From assembly GCA_019694335.1 (NCBI GenBank), contig JAIBCD010000019.1:1-52784 (forward strand): a DNA stretch of 52,784 nt, read 5' to 3'. Within the stretch, counting starts at the first letter, position 1; each line of letters starts with the position of its first letter. Both the position numbers and the translations under genes were made by a program. Source of the stretch: Rhodospirillaceae bacterium (GTDB lineage Bacteria; Pseudomonadota; Alphaproteobacteria; Rhodospirillales; Rhodospirillaceae). This document shows positions 30,701 to 38,823 of the stretch, piece after piece. The notes below the pieces were generated by a model. That model worked only from the letters and a program-made list of their open reading frames with translations, was not told where the DNA came from and made no database searches.

Positions 30701-31233
30701 CCGCATCGCCGGTCAAGGACGACGGCCGCCGCCGCTTCCAGCGCGGCATCGTCATCCACCGCCTGTTGCAGAGCCTGCCCGAGATCGCACCGGACATGCG
30801 CCGCGCCGCCGCCGAAGCGCTCGCGGCCCGGCCCGCCTGGGGTCTCGACGCCGCCGCGCGCGCCGATGTGGTGCGCGAAACCCTGGCTGTCATCCAGGAT
30901 CCGGCGTTCGCGAGCCTGTTCGCGGCCGGGTCCAAAGCCGAGGTGCCGATCACCGGCATGGTGAAAGGTCATGTCATTTCCGGCCAGGTCGATCGGCTGG
31001 CGGTGACCGCAGCCGAGGTCGTCATTGTCGATTACAAGACCAACCGTCCCCCGGCTTCGCGCGCCGAGGACGTGGACCCGGCCTACGCTTTCCAGATGGC
31101 GGTGTACCGTGCGGCGCTGGCGCAAATTTATCCTGGTCATCGGGTGCGCTGCGTCTTGCTGTGGACCGACGGTCCGTTCATCCTGGAACTTCCGCCCGCC
31201 CAGCTCGACGCCGCTCTCGCCGCATTACCATGA
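27775..31233 (+). CDS. addA: Double-strand break repair helicase-nuclease AddA
   Basis: A 1152-aa UvrD-type helicase fused to a RecB-family nuclease. Walker A is SASAGSGKTK (28-37), motif Ia LTFTKAAAAEM, motif II DEAQD (406-410), motif III region FVVGDRKQSIYGFQGADP, motif VI VAMTRAEDRLYICGW. A Pro-rich linker (about 940-985) leads to the nuclease with VDYKTNRPP (D1086, K1088). It works with AddB. It overlaps addB and the HAD gene by 4 nt each. Confidence 0.95.
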   Translation: MSAGTSAVAIAEAEQKKAIHPGASVWVSASAGSGKTKVLTERVLTLLLAGVAPERILCLTFTKAAAAEMSNRVADRLARWAILDDGALIDDVARFAEPSPEILKAARRLFARVLDAPGGLSILTIHAFCQSVLRRFPLEAGVTPQFTVMDERDSAEALKAAQEATIAAAQGDDRALAEALAVVTARVHETSFAGILAGLIASRAKLAKALERHGGVDRVLAATRAALGLDAGDTETGLVAAACAEAAFDRAALRRAVAALSGGSDTDMERAAGIGAWLAAADRAAAFGDYCGVFLTQKDIRKADRNLATKAAQKADPRVLVTMQAEADRLAEVRQKLKAARVFANTEALVRLGAHLLNLYAADKARRGLMDYDDLIERTRRLLERPGSAAWVLYKLDGGIDHVLIDEAQDTNPEQWAIVKALTAEFFAGAGRHEERGALARTVFVVGDRKQSIYGFQGADPAQFDIVRGILRDSAAAVGQPWRDISLNVSFRSTAAVLEAVDTVFSQPGARDSLGEDQIHHLASREGHGGLVEIWPPVEPATRDETPSWKPPVERSEADSPPHRLAALIARRIAHMVKHREMLEAKGRPIRPGDIMVLVRRRTGFVKELVRQLKIHGIAVAGVDRMQLTEQLAVMDLVALGQFLLLPDDELTLATVLKGPLLGLTEDELFALAHGRGRKSLWDALNGHAGAASRFGEAQSFLAALLAKTDYLSPAELYGHILVGLDGRKKLLARLGAEAEDAIDEFLNLALAYQRQHVPSLQGFLHWITAGKTEIKRDLDQGGADAVRVLTAHGAKGLQAPIVFLPDTCQAPTLQDRLFWTASEDSLLVWAPAVDEQDPLTQRLREIALTAQEQEYHRLLYVAMTRAEDRLYICGWHTRRARAEGAWYSLMKEGLAASPRLLPVDDPFFAADTLFAAPEILRMTSEQRALAPREAAPEAPIAPEHLKPWALSPPAPEPIPPQPLAPSTAGRTDPPAASPVKDDGRRRFQRGIVIHRLLQSLPEIAPDMRRAAAEALAARPAWGLDAAARADVVRETLAVIQDPAFASLFAAGSKAEVPITGMVKGHVISGQVDRLAVTAAEVVIVDYKTNRPPASRAEDVDPAYAFQMAVYRAALAQIYPGHRVRCVLLWTDGPFILELPPAQLDAALAALP

Positions 31234-31835
31234 CAATTTCCACGGTCGTCTTCGATATCGGCAATGTCCTGATCTATTGGGACCGCCGCAATCTGTACCG
31301 GAAGCTGATTCCGGATGCGGCGGAGATGGAAGAATTCCTGGACGAGGTGTGCAGCACCGCCTGGCACGAGCCCCAGGACGCTGGCGCGAGTTGCGCCGCG
31401 GCCACAACCGCGCTGAAGGCCCGCTTCCCCCAGCACGCGGTACTGATCGACGCCTTCTACGACCGTTTCGGCGAGATGCTGGGCGGCCAGGTGCCCGGCA
31501 TGGAACAGGTCGTCATGGGCCTGAAAGCCCGCAACATTCCGGTCTACGGCCTGTCCAACTGGCCGGCCGAGATGTTCCGCCACGCCGAGGCCTATAACAT
31601 CGTCAGCCATTTCGACGGCGTCGTGATCTCGGGCCATGAAAAGGTGAAGAAGCCCGATCCACGCCTGTTCCAGGTACTGTTCGAGCGCTACGACATAATC
31701 CCCGAACGCGCGTTGTTCGTGGACGACGTGGCGGATAATGTGGCCACCGGCATCGCACTCGGCATGCACGGACATCTGTTCCGTGACGCCGAGCGCCTGC
31801 GCGCCGTGCTCAAGGGCTATCACCTGCTCGCATGA
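31230..31835 (+). CDS. HAD-superfamily hydrolase
   Basis: A 201-aa HAD hydrolase of the YihX/haloacid dehalogenase-like class: nucleophile D9 in VVFDIGNVL, motif II GLSNWP, Lys of motif III in VKKPDPRLF, motif IV FVDDVADN. A small helical cap lies at about 20-85. The substrate is unknown; related proteins remove phosphate from sugar phosphates. It is joined by ATGA overlaps to addA before it and the Rieske oxygenase after it. Confidence 0.88.
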   Translation: MTISTVVFDIGNVLIYWDRRNLYRKLIPDAAEMEEFLDEVCSTAWHEPQDAGASCAAATTALKARFPQHAVLIDAFYDRFGEMLGGQVPGMEQVVMGLKARNIPVYGLSNWPAEMFRHAEAYNIVSHFDGVVISGHEKVKKPDPRLFQVLFERYDIIPERALFVDDVADNVATGIALGMHGHLFRDAERLRAVLKGYHLLA

Positions 31836-32902
31836 CCGAACCGGTTTCAGACAGCGATGACTCGACGCTGAAAGGCGTGATGCTCAGGGGGGCGTGGTAC
31901 TACGCGGCTCCCGGCGCCGAACTCGCGCGCGGCCGCATGGCGCACAAGACCTTGCTGGGCGAGCCGGTGCTGCTGGGCCGGGACTCCGCCGGAAAAGTAT
32001 TCGCGCTGCGCGACACCTGCCCGCATCGGGGTACATTGCTCACGCGCGGCGCCTTCGACGGCCGCGAAGTGGAATGCCCCTATCACGGCTGGCGTTTCGC
32101 CACCGATGGGCGCTGCACCGCCATCCCGTCCCAATGCAACGGCCAGCGCCCGCAAGCCGGCGACATCCGCGCCGTCAGTTATCCCGTCGCCGAGCAGCAC
32201 GGCAATATCTGGGTTTATATTGGGCCGCGCACGGACAACTTACCGCCGCTGCCGGTGCTGCCCGATGCCGGCGATACGCCGCAGCTCTATGTCTCGTTGC
32301 GCTTCCCTTGCAACATCGACCTCGCGGTCATCGGCCTGATGGACCCGGCCCACGGCGCCTTCGTCCACAAATCCGCGGTGTGGCGCACCCGCGCCAGCAT
32401 CCATGAAAAACAGAAGAGCTTCTCGCCGGTGAAGGACGCTCTCGGTTGGCGCATGGACCGGCACCCCGCATCCAGCAACAGCCGCGCCTATAAGATATTC
32501 CTCGGCGGCCGGCCGGAAACCGAGATCACCTACACCTTGCCCTCCACCCGTGTCGAACATGCGGCCACGAGCCGCTACAGCTACACCGGCCTGACCGCCT
32601 GCACGCCAGTGACCGCCGATGTCACCGATGTACATCACGCGATGTACTGGACCGTCCCCGGCACCGCGTTGCTGCGGCCCTTGGTGAAACGGGTGGCGCT
32701 GAAATTCCTGGACCAGGACCGCCAGGCGGTGCTGGCGATGCAGGAGGGCCTCGCCTTCTCGCCGCCCACCATGCTGGTGCGCGACGCCGACACCCAGGTG
32801 CGCTGGTACTACCGCCTGAAGCGCGAATGGCTGGCCGCCCAGACCGAAGGCCGCGCGCCGGTGAACTCGCTGACTCCTGTCACGTTGAAGTGGCGCAGCT
32901 GA
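31832..32902 (+). CDS. Rieske non-haem iron oxygenase, alpha subunit
   Basis: A 356-aa oxygenase. The Rieske [2Fe-2S] ligands are C63, H65, C82 and H85 (CPHRG...CPYHGW). The mononuclear iron site shows D171-x2-H174-x4-H179 (DPAHGAFVH). The layout matches vanillate demethylase/aromatic-ring hydroxylase alpha subunits. No reductase or ferredoxin partner is encoded nearby, so electrons must come from elsewhere. Its start overlaps the HAD gene stop (ATGA), so it is the last member of the tsaE-addAB chain. The substrate is unknown. Confidence 0.88.
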   Translation: MTEPVSDSDDSTLKGVMLRGAWYYAAPGAELARGRMAHKTLLGEPVLLGRDSAGKVFALRDTCPHRGTLLTRGAFDGREVECPYHGWRFATDGRCTAIPSQCNGQRPQAGDIRAVSYPVAEQHGNIWVYIGPRTDNLPPLPVLPDAGDTPQLYVSLRFPCNIDLAVIGLMDPAHGAFVHKSAVWRTRASIHEKQKSFSPVKDALGWRMDRHPASSNSRAYKIFLGGRPETEITYTLPSTRVEHAATSRYSYTGLTACTPVTADVTDVHHAMYWTVPGTALLRPLVKRVALKFLDQDRQAVLAMQEGLAFSPPTMLVRDADTQVRWYYRLKREWLAAQTEGRAPVNSLTPVTLKWRS

Positions 32903-32916
32903 GCGGACTGCGCTCA

Positions 32917-33003
32917 GAATTAAATGTACCAGGTACAATTTTCCCGAAAACAGTACGCGGCGAAGCGCCTGAGCCGCAAAATTGTACCTGGTACATTTAA
33001 TTC
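32917..33003. repeat. Perfect 26-bp inverted repeat with nested operator-like palindromes
   Basis: Arms at 32917-32942 and 32978-33003 are exact reverse complements (26 of 26) around a 35-nt GC-rich loop. The arms are AT-rich, unlike the surroundings. Each arm contains TGTACC-A/T-GGTACA, itself a palindrome, so the element carries two identical operator-like sites about 60 nt apart. It lies 15 nt after the Rieske oxygenase stop and about 140 nt before trxA. It could be a double operator, a terminator, or a small mobile relic; no regulator or transposase is near. Confidence 0.85.
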
Positions 33004-33144
33004 CCCTCGGCGCGCGCATGTGGATAAGTTTTCCTCAAATAGCCCCATAAAATAAGGCTTTCCGTGCGCTCCTTGACGCTCGCGGAGGCGCTCCCTACAT
33101 TCGGCTTCAAGGCACGACGCGTGCCACGGAAAGGAATCATCCCA

Positions 33145-33459
33145 ATGAAGCAGGTTTCGGATCAGTCTTTCGAAGAGGACGTCCTCAAGGCGAGCGGCCC
33201 GGTCCTGGTGGACTTCTGGGCGGAGTGGTGCGGGCCGTGCAAGCAGATCGCGCCGTCGCTGGAGCGCCTGTCGGCGGAAATGGGCGGGAAGCTCACCGTC
33301 GCCAAGATCAACATCGACGACAACCCGCAGACCCCGACTCAGTTCGGCGTGCGCGGCATCCCGACCCTGATGATCTTCAAGGACGGCCAGGTCGCCGCGA
33401 CCAAGGTCGGCGCGCTGCCCGAAAGCAAGCTCAAGGAGTGGGTGCAGCAGTCGCTCTAA
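33145..33459 (+). CDS. trxA: Thioredoxin 1
   Basis: A 104-aa thioredoxin with the active site WCGPC (C29, C32), the cis-Pro in GIPTL and normal length. It is a general cytoplasmic dithiol reductant. ATG 33145 is preceded by GGAAAGGAA; a longer frame from 33064 is unlikely. In many alphaproteobacteria trxA lies between addA and folC; here the HAD and Rieske genes precede it and 8.6 kb of other genes follow before folC. Confidence 0.97.
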   Translation: MKQVSDQSFEEDVLKASGPVLVDFWAEWCGPCKQIAPSLERLSAEMGGKLTVAKINIDDNPQTPTQFGVRGIPTLMIFKDGQVAATKVGALPESKLKEWVQQSL

Positions 33460-33486
33460 GCCCCGCGCCGAGGGAAAATCCGCGAA

Positions 33487-33513
33487 GCCCCGTCCTATAA
33501 AGACGGGGCTTTT
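33487..33513 (+). terminator. Rho-independent terminator after trxA
   Basis: GCCCCGTC (33487-33494) pairs with GACGGGGC (33502-33509) around a 7-nt loop, followed by TTTTGCTTTT. A classical intrinsic terminator. Confidence 0.92.
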
Positions 33514-33570
33514 GCTTTTGGGGTATACCGTCGCTATACCTCTCACCGGGGCACGGGGGATAACGGATAA

Positions 33571-35118
33571 ATGGCAAACGAGACCGGCGGGTATATCTCC
33601 GACGTTTCCTACGTCGCCGAGTTCTATGGCGACCACGCCCCCGCCCATATCAATCTGGTCGCCACCACCAACGGCTTCGCGCCGCGCCCGCTGAACGGGC
33701 CCTTCACGTGGTGCGACTACGGTTGCGGCAACGGCGTCACCGCCGTCGTGCTGGCGGGCTGCTACCCGCAAGGACAGTTCTACGGCGTCGATTTCCTGCC
33801 GATCCATATCCGTACCGCCGAAACCCTGGGCATGCGGGCCGGACTCACCAACACCACCTTCCTGCAAAAAAGCTTCACGGCACTGGCGAAAGACGACATC
33901 CCGCCGCTGGATTTCGCGGTCATGCACGGCGTGTTGTCCTGGATCGACGAACCGACGCGGTCCGCCCTGCTCGACGACGCGGCCAGGCGCCTCAAGCCGG
34001 GCGGCCTGCTGCTCACCGGCACCAATGCCATGCCGGGCTGGGCGGCCAAGCTGCCGATGCGCAATATGGTCTATTCGCTCTCCGGCCTCGGTGTGAATTC
34101 GCTGGAGCGCGCGCGCGTCGGCCTCGAATGGTTGAAGAAGATCAAGAAGGCCCAGGTCAAATATTTCCGCGACAACCCGGCGTTGGCCGAGGCGGTCGAG
34201 GAACTGGACAAGCTCGACCTGCGCTATATGGCGCACGAGTACTTCAACGAACACCTGCGCGCATTCTATTTTGCCGAGATGAAAGCGTTCATGGAGGCGC
34301 GCGGCCTCAAGTTCGCCGGCTCCGCGCGCATCTTCCTGAACATGGTCGACCTGGCCGTGCCCCAGGCGCTGCACGAGGAATTCCGCGCCGCCAAGAGCCG
34401 TGCCGAGCTGGAAGCCAAGCGCGACTTCATCCGCAACGAAACCTTCCGCCGCGACGTCTGGATCAAGGGCGACTCCTTTACCTCGGAAGAAGCCTGGGTG
34501 GCCGCGACCCGCGAGCTGGTGCTCGGCACGCTGGAACCCCTGGCGCAGATCGACCGCAAGGTCGCGTTCGGCGACATCCAGGTGAGCTACGAGAACGGCC
34601 CGCTCGCCGCCATGCTCAAGATGGTGGCGTACAAGGGCCTCAAGCTCTCGGCCGTCGCCAAGACGCCGGAGTTCGCCGCGCTGCCGCCCGGCACGGAAGC
34701 AGAGGCCGCGCATCTGCTCGCCGCCGGCGGCCAGGTGATGGCGTTCCCGGCCGAAACCAAGCCGGTCAAGGTCAAACCCGGATCCAAGCTGACCATGCCC
34801 ATGGTCAACCGGTCGCTGATCAAGGAGATCGCGCTGCGCGTGCCCAAGATCGCGCTGGCCGCGGTCCACGCCGGCACCGGCGTCGAAATGCCCAACAGTG
34901 ACGCGATCCTGCTCCTGGCCCGCTGCGAACACGGCCGCGACGGCGCGGTGAAAGCGGCGGCGGCGGTGATGGCGGGCGAAGGCGGCAACCTGATGATCGC
35001 CGGCAAGCCGGTGACCCCGGCGGAAATGGAGAAATTCCTCGCCGGCCGTCTCGCCCATCTCGAGGCCACCCAACTCGACAAGCTCGCCGAAATCGGCGTT
35101 ATCTCACTGGAAGCGTAA
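33571..35118 (+). CDS. SAM methyltransferase with methyltransferase-regulatory domain (PKMT-like)
   Basis: A 515-aa protein. The N-terminal Rossmann methyltransferase has motif I WCDYGCGNGV (47-56), an acidic strand-2 residue in YGVDFLP and LKPGGLLL. The middle (about 210-310) resembles the methyltransferase regulatory domain (PF10119), and the C-terminal third is a winged-helix-like region. This architecture is that of the rickettsial protein-lysine methyltransferases PKMT1/2 that modify outer-membrane protein OmpB; I transfer only the fold, not the substrate. ATG 33571 follows GGGGGATAACGG. The stop overlaps the next gene by one base (TAATG). Confidence 0.85.
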   Translation: MANETGGYISDVSYVAEFYGDHAPAHINLVATTNGFAPRPLNGPFTWCDYGCGNGVTAVVLAGCYPQGQFYGVDFLPIHIRTAETLGMRAGLTNTTFLQKSFTALAKDDIPPLDFAVMHGVLSWIDEPTRSALLDDAARRLKPGGLLLTGTNAMPGWAAKLPMRNMVYSLSGLGVNSLERARVGLEWLKKIKKAQVKYFRDNPALAEAVEELDKLDLRYMAHEYFNEHLRAFYFAEMKAFMEARGLKFAGSARIFLNMVDLAVPQALHEEFRAAKSRAELEAKRDFIRNETFRRDVWIKGDSFTSEEAWVAATRELVLGTLEPLAQIDRKVAFGDIQVSYENGPLAAMLKMVAYKGLKLSAVAKTPEFAALPPGTEAEAAHLLAAGGQVMAFPAETKPVKVKPGSKLTMPMVNRSLIKEIALRVPKIALAAVHAGTGVEMPNSDAILLLARCEHGRDGAVKAAAAVMAGEGGNLMIAGKPVTPAEMEKFLAGRLAHLEATQLDKLAEIGVISLEA

Positions 35119-36236
35119 TGTCCGCATTGTTCACACCGCTGTCGCTGGGGCCGTTCAGCGTTCCCAACCGCATCGCCATTGCCCCCATGTGCCAGTACTC
35201 GGCCGACGACGGTTGCGCCTCGATCTGGCACCTGCAGCAAATCATGCAATACGCCATGTCCGGCGCCGGCCTGGTGATGCTGGAGGCCACCGGCGTCGAA
35301 CGCCGGGGGCGAATCTCGCACGGCTGCCTCGGCCTTTATAGCGATGCCAACGAGGCCGCACTGGCGCGCGTCATGAAGGAAGCGCGTGCCGTGGCGATCC
35401 CCGGCACGCGCTTCGGCATCCAGATCGGTCACGCCGGACGCAAGGCCTCCACCCAACGCCCGTGGGAGGGCCGCATCGGACTGTCCGCCGGCGAAGACCC
35501 GTGGCCCACCGTCGCACCGTCCGCGATCCCGTTCGCGAAGGGGTACGACACGCCCGCCGCGCTGGATGACGCCGGCCTGCTCACGGTCAAAGCCGCCTTC
35601 GTGCAGGCCGCGGTGCGTGCCGAGCGTCTGGGCTTCGACGTGATCGAGCTGCATTCCACCCACGGCTATCTGCTGGACGAGTTCCTCTCGCCCCACGCCA
35701 ACAGGCGCACCGATGGGTATGGCGGCGACCGGGCGGCGCGCATGCGTTTCCCGCTCGAGGTCGCCGAAGCGGTGCGCGGCGCGGTCTCGAAGAACGTCGT
35801 CGTCGGCGCGCGCATCACCGGCACAGACTGGACCGACGACGGCTGGTCGCCCGAGGACGCCGGCGTATACGCCACGGAACTGAAGGCGCGCGGCATCGGC
35901 TATGCCTGCGTCTCCAGCGGCGGGGTCGTCACCGGCGTCAACATCCCCTCGGGGCCCGGCTATCAGGTGGGCCTGGCGGCCCATGTGAAGCGCGCGAGCG
36001 GCATCGTCACCCGCGCGGTCGGCCATATCGTCACCGCCGATCAGGCCAATACGATCGTGGAAAAGGGCGAGGCCGACATGGTGGCGCTGGCGCGCGCGAT
36101 CCTCGACAACCCGCGCTGGGTTTGGCATGCCGCCGACAAGCTGAAGGCCAAGATCGACTACCCGCCGCAGTACCAGCGCATCGCGCCGTCCTTGTGGAAA
36201 GGCGCCGCCTGGGCCCGGCCGGAAGATTTCGCTTAA
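35118..36236 (+). CDS. Old yellow enzyme, YqjM/XenA class
   Basis: A 372-aa FMN-dependent ene-reductase. The class-III signature C25 in APMCQYSADDG tunes the flavin; the substrate-binding pair is H-x2-H in ELHSTHGYLLDEFLSP, and phosphate binding uses the C-terminal ALARAIL region. Such enzymes reduce activated C=C bonds of enones, quinones or nitro compounds with NAD(P)H. It is directly coupled to the methyltransferase (overlapping stop/start) and convergent with the MFS gene, sharing 4 nt at the ends. Confidence 0.92.
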   Translation: MSALFTPLSLGPFSVPNRIAIAPMCQYSADDGCASIWHLQQIMQYAMSGAGLVMLEATGVERRGRISHGCLGLYSDANEAALARVMKEARAVAIPGTRFGIQIGHAGRKASTQRPWEGRIGLSAGEDPWPTVAPSAIPFAKGYDTPAALDDAGLLTVKAAFVQAAVRAERLGFDVIELHSTHGYLLDEFLSPHANRRTDGYGGDRAARMRFPLEVAEAVRGAVSKNVVVGARITGTDWTDDGWSPEDAGVYATELKARGIGYACVSSGGVVTGVNIPSGPGYQVGLAAHVKRASGIVTRAVGHIVTADQANTIVEKGEADMVALARAILDNPRWVWHAADKLKAKIDYPPQYQRIAPSLWKGAAWARPEDFA

Positions 36237-37540
36237 GACTCGGCGTCGATGTCCCGGTTGGTGTAGTCGGTCATGAACAACACCGCCACGAAGCTCACCA
36301 CCGCGCATAGCGCCATATAGATGGCAATGGGATAACCGCTCTTGTACGTGGCCAGCAGATAGGTCGCGATCAGCGGCGCCGGCCCCCCGGCGAAGATCGA
36401 CGCCAGCTGATACCCCATGGACGCGCCCGAATAGCGCACATCCGGCGGAAAACTCTCGGCGATCAAGGCCGCCTGCGGGCCGTAGGTGGGGTCGTGCGAC
36501 GGCAGCGACAACGCGATCACGAGGAAGGAGATCACGGCGACGCCGCTGTCGAGGCCGGCGATATAGATGAAGCTGTAGACCGCGGTCAGCACCATGCCCC
36601 AGAGATACACCTTCTTGCGCCCGAACCGGTCCGAGAGATGGCCCGACAGCGGCACCGTCACGAAGGCGATCAACGCCGTGCACAACACCGCCGTCAGCAG
36701 GAAGTTGCGCGTCATGCCCTGGGCGATGCCGTAGGTGAACACAAAGGCGGTGTAGATATAGAACGGCGCCTGCTGTCCCGTGCGCGCCAGCGCCGAAAGC
36801 CATACCGCCTTGGGATGCTTGACCATCACCTGCCACACCGGCTGCTTGACGATCTTGTTCTCGCTCTGAAGTTTGCGGAAGGTCGGCGTTTCCAGCACTC
36901 CCAGGCGGATGTAGAGGCCCACGACCACCAGAACGGCGCTGAGCAGGAAGGGCACGCGCCAACCCCAGGCCATGAACGTGGCGTTGTCCATGCCGCTGAA
37001 GGCGAGCACGGCGAGGTTGGCCAGGAACACACCCATGGGCACGCCGAACTGCGGCCAGGAGGTGACGAAGCCGCGGTGCTTGTTGGTCTTGACCCATTCC
37101 ATGGACAACAGCACCGAACCGCCCCACTCGCCGCCGACACCGATGCCCTGGATGAAGCGCAGGATGGTCAGGATCACCGCGCCCCAGATGCCCACCACCT
37201 CGTAGCTGGGCACCAGACCCACGAGGAAGGTGGCGATACCCATGAGCAGCAAGGTGGAGACCAGCGTCGCCTTGCGGCCGATGCGATCACCGTAGTGGCC
37301 GAAGATGGCGGCACCGATGGGGCGGGCGATGAACCCTACGGCATAAACGCTGAACGCCTGAAGCGTGCCCACCAGCGGATCGGAGTTGGGGAAGTAGAGT
37401 TTGACGAACACCAGGCTGGTGAGCGTCGAATACAGGAAGAAGTCGTACCATTCGATGGCCGTGCCGACGGTACTGGCAATCACCGCGCGGGTAAGCTGGC
37501 CCTTGTGCTCTGCTTCGGAAATCGCGACTGCCTCGGCCAT
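36233..37540 (-). CDS. MFS transporter, metabolite:H+ symporter (MHS/ProP) family
   Basis: A 435-aa permease with twelve predicted helices. Family signatures are visible: GTAIEWYDFFLY at the start of helix 1, RPIGAAIFGHYGDRIGRK in loop 2-3, GIGVGGEWGGSVLL in helix 4-5 and GHLSDRFGRKKVYLWG in loop 8-9. Members import organic acids, osmolytes or aromatic acids with protons; the substrate here is unknown. It is divergent from the glycosyltransferase gene at 37639. Confidence 0.92.
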   Translation of the reverse strand: MAEAVAISEAEHKGQLTRAVIASTVGTAIEWYDFFLYSTLTSLVFVKLYFPNSDPLVGTLQAFSVYAVGFIARPIGAAIFGHYGDRIGRKATLVSTLLLMGIATFLVGLVPSYEVVGIWGAVILTILRFIQGIGVGGEWGGSVLLSMEWVKTNKHRGFVTSWPQFGVPMGVFLANLAVLAFSGMDNATFMAWGWRVPFLLSAVLVVVGLYIRLGVLETPTFRKLQSENKIVKQPVWQVMVKHPKAVWLSALARTGQQAPFYIYTAFVFTYGIAQGMTRNFLLTAVLCTALIAFVTVPLSGHLSDRFGRKKVYLWGMVLTAVYSFIYIAGLDSGVAVISFLVIALSLPSHDPTYGPQAALIAESFPPDVRYSGASMGYQLASIFAGGPAPLIATYLLATYKSGYPIAIYMALCAVVSFVAVLFMTDYTNRDIDAES

Positions 37541-37638
37541 GACGCCCCCTGAAACGCTTCCCTTGGACCCTCCGGCCCAGTAGTAAGCTACCCCAAGGAA
37601 CCAGCGTTTCCACCGTAAATTCGGGCGCGATTTCGGGC

Positions 37639-38823
37639 ATGAAGATCGTAGACGTATCGGCGTTCTACAGCGAGCAAGGCGGCGGCGTGCGCACTTACGT
37701 GCACCAGAAGCTGGCCGCAGCCGCGCGCCTCGGCCACGTAGCCGTGATCATCGCGCCGGGACGCGAGAGCCGCGAGGACATCCACCCCGGCGGCAAGATC
37801 GTCTGGGTCAAGGCGCCGGTGCTGCCGGTCGACAAGCGCTATCACATGTTCCTGTCCTCGACCGAGGTGATGCGCATCCTGAACCGGGAACAGCCAGATG
37901 TGGTCGAGGGCTCCACGCCCTGGTACGCCGGCTGGATCGCGGGCCATTGGCAGGGATCCGCCGTGAAATCCCTGGTGATGCACGCCGACCCGGTGGCGGT
38001 TTACGCCCATACCCTGCTGGGCGCGCGATTGGGGATCGCGCGGGTCGACCGCCTGTTCGGCTGGTTCTGGCGCTACCTGCGCCGTCTGAACGCGCCGTTC
38101 GATTGCACGGTGGTGGCGGGCGAATGGCTGGCGCGGCGCTTCACCGGCTTCGGCCTCAGGAACGTGGTCACCGTTCCTTTCGGCATCGACCGCGCGCATT
38201 TCCACGGCGGCATGCGCGATCCCGCCTTGCGCGCGCGCATGCTGGCGGCCTGCGGACTTCCCGAAACCGCGAAGCTGCTGCTCACCATCGGCCGCCATCA
38301 TCCGGAAAAGCGCCTGCCGGTCATGATCTCGGCCGTAGGCAAAGTCAATCAGGCACGCCCCGACGGCGTGGGCCTCTACCTCGTCGGCGACGGCCTGTCG
38401 CGCGCGCGCATCGACCGCGCGGCGGCGCAAGTGCCTCATGTCCATGTCGCCGGCCAGGTGCCGGACCGCGCCCTGGTCGCGCGCATGATGGCGAGCGCCG
38501 ACGCGGTGATCCACGGATCGGGCTGCGAGACCTTCGGGCTGTCAGTGGCGGAGGCTTTGTGTTGCGGAGCGCCGATCATCGTGCCCGATACCGGCGGCGC
38601 CTTCGATTTCGCCGGGCCGGAATATTCCGAGGTCTATCCCTTGGGAGACGCCGACGGCGCGGCCAAGGCCATCGGGCGGCTGCTCGCCCGCGATTGGAAT
38701 CAGCTCGCCAAAGCGGCTAATGCGGCAGCGGCGTCCCGGATTGGGACGGCGGACACTCACTTTGACCGGCTGTTTGCCCTTTACGAGTCGCTAGTCCGAC
38801 AGCGGTCACAACCCCGTACATGA
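37639..38823 (+). CDS. Family-4 glycosyltransferase (GT-B fold)
   Basis: A 394-aa GT4-type transferase. The N-terminal Gly-rich loop is SEQGGGVRTYV (11-21); the C-terminal domain has GRHHPEKRL and the E-x7-E motif ETFGLSVAEALCCG, the donor-phosphate/base-binding signature. It probably transfers a sugar to an envelope lipid or polysaccharide. Its last 107 nt overlap the membrane-protein gene on the other strand. A second GT4 gene lies 900 nt further on, so the three genes may form one envelope-glycan set. Confidence 0.85.
   Translation: MKIVDVSAFYSEQGGGVRTYVHQKLAAAARLGHVAVIIAPGRESREDIHPGGKIVWVKAPVLPVDKRYHMFLSSTEVMRILNREQPDVVEGSTPWYAGWIAGHWQGSAVKSLVMHADPVAVYAHTLLGARLGIARVDRLFGWFWRYLRRLNAPFDCTVVAGEWLARRFTGFGLRNVVTVPFGIDRAHFHGGMRDPALRARMLAACGLPETAKLLLTIGRHHPEKRLPVMISAVGKVNQARPDGVGLYLVGDGLSRARIDRAAAQVPHVHVAGQVPDRALVARMMASADAVIHGSGCETFGLSVAEALCCGAPIIVPDTGGAFDFAGPEYSEVYPLGDADGAAKAIGRLLARDWNQLAKAANAAAASRIGTADTHFDRLFALYESLVRQRSQPRT

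Noticed and set aside
34587-37127. Very long open frame (846 codons) on the minus strand
   Set aside because: It is antisense to the methyltransferase and old yellow enzyme and lies in another frame of the MFS gene; it has a low-complexity composition typical of GC-rich shadow frames.
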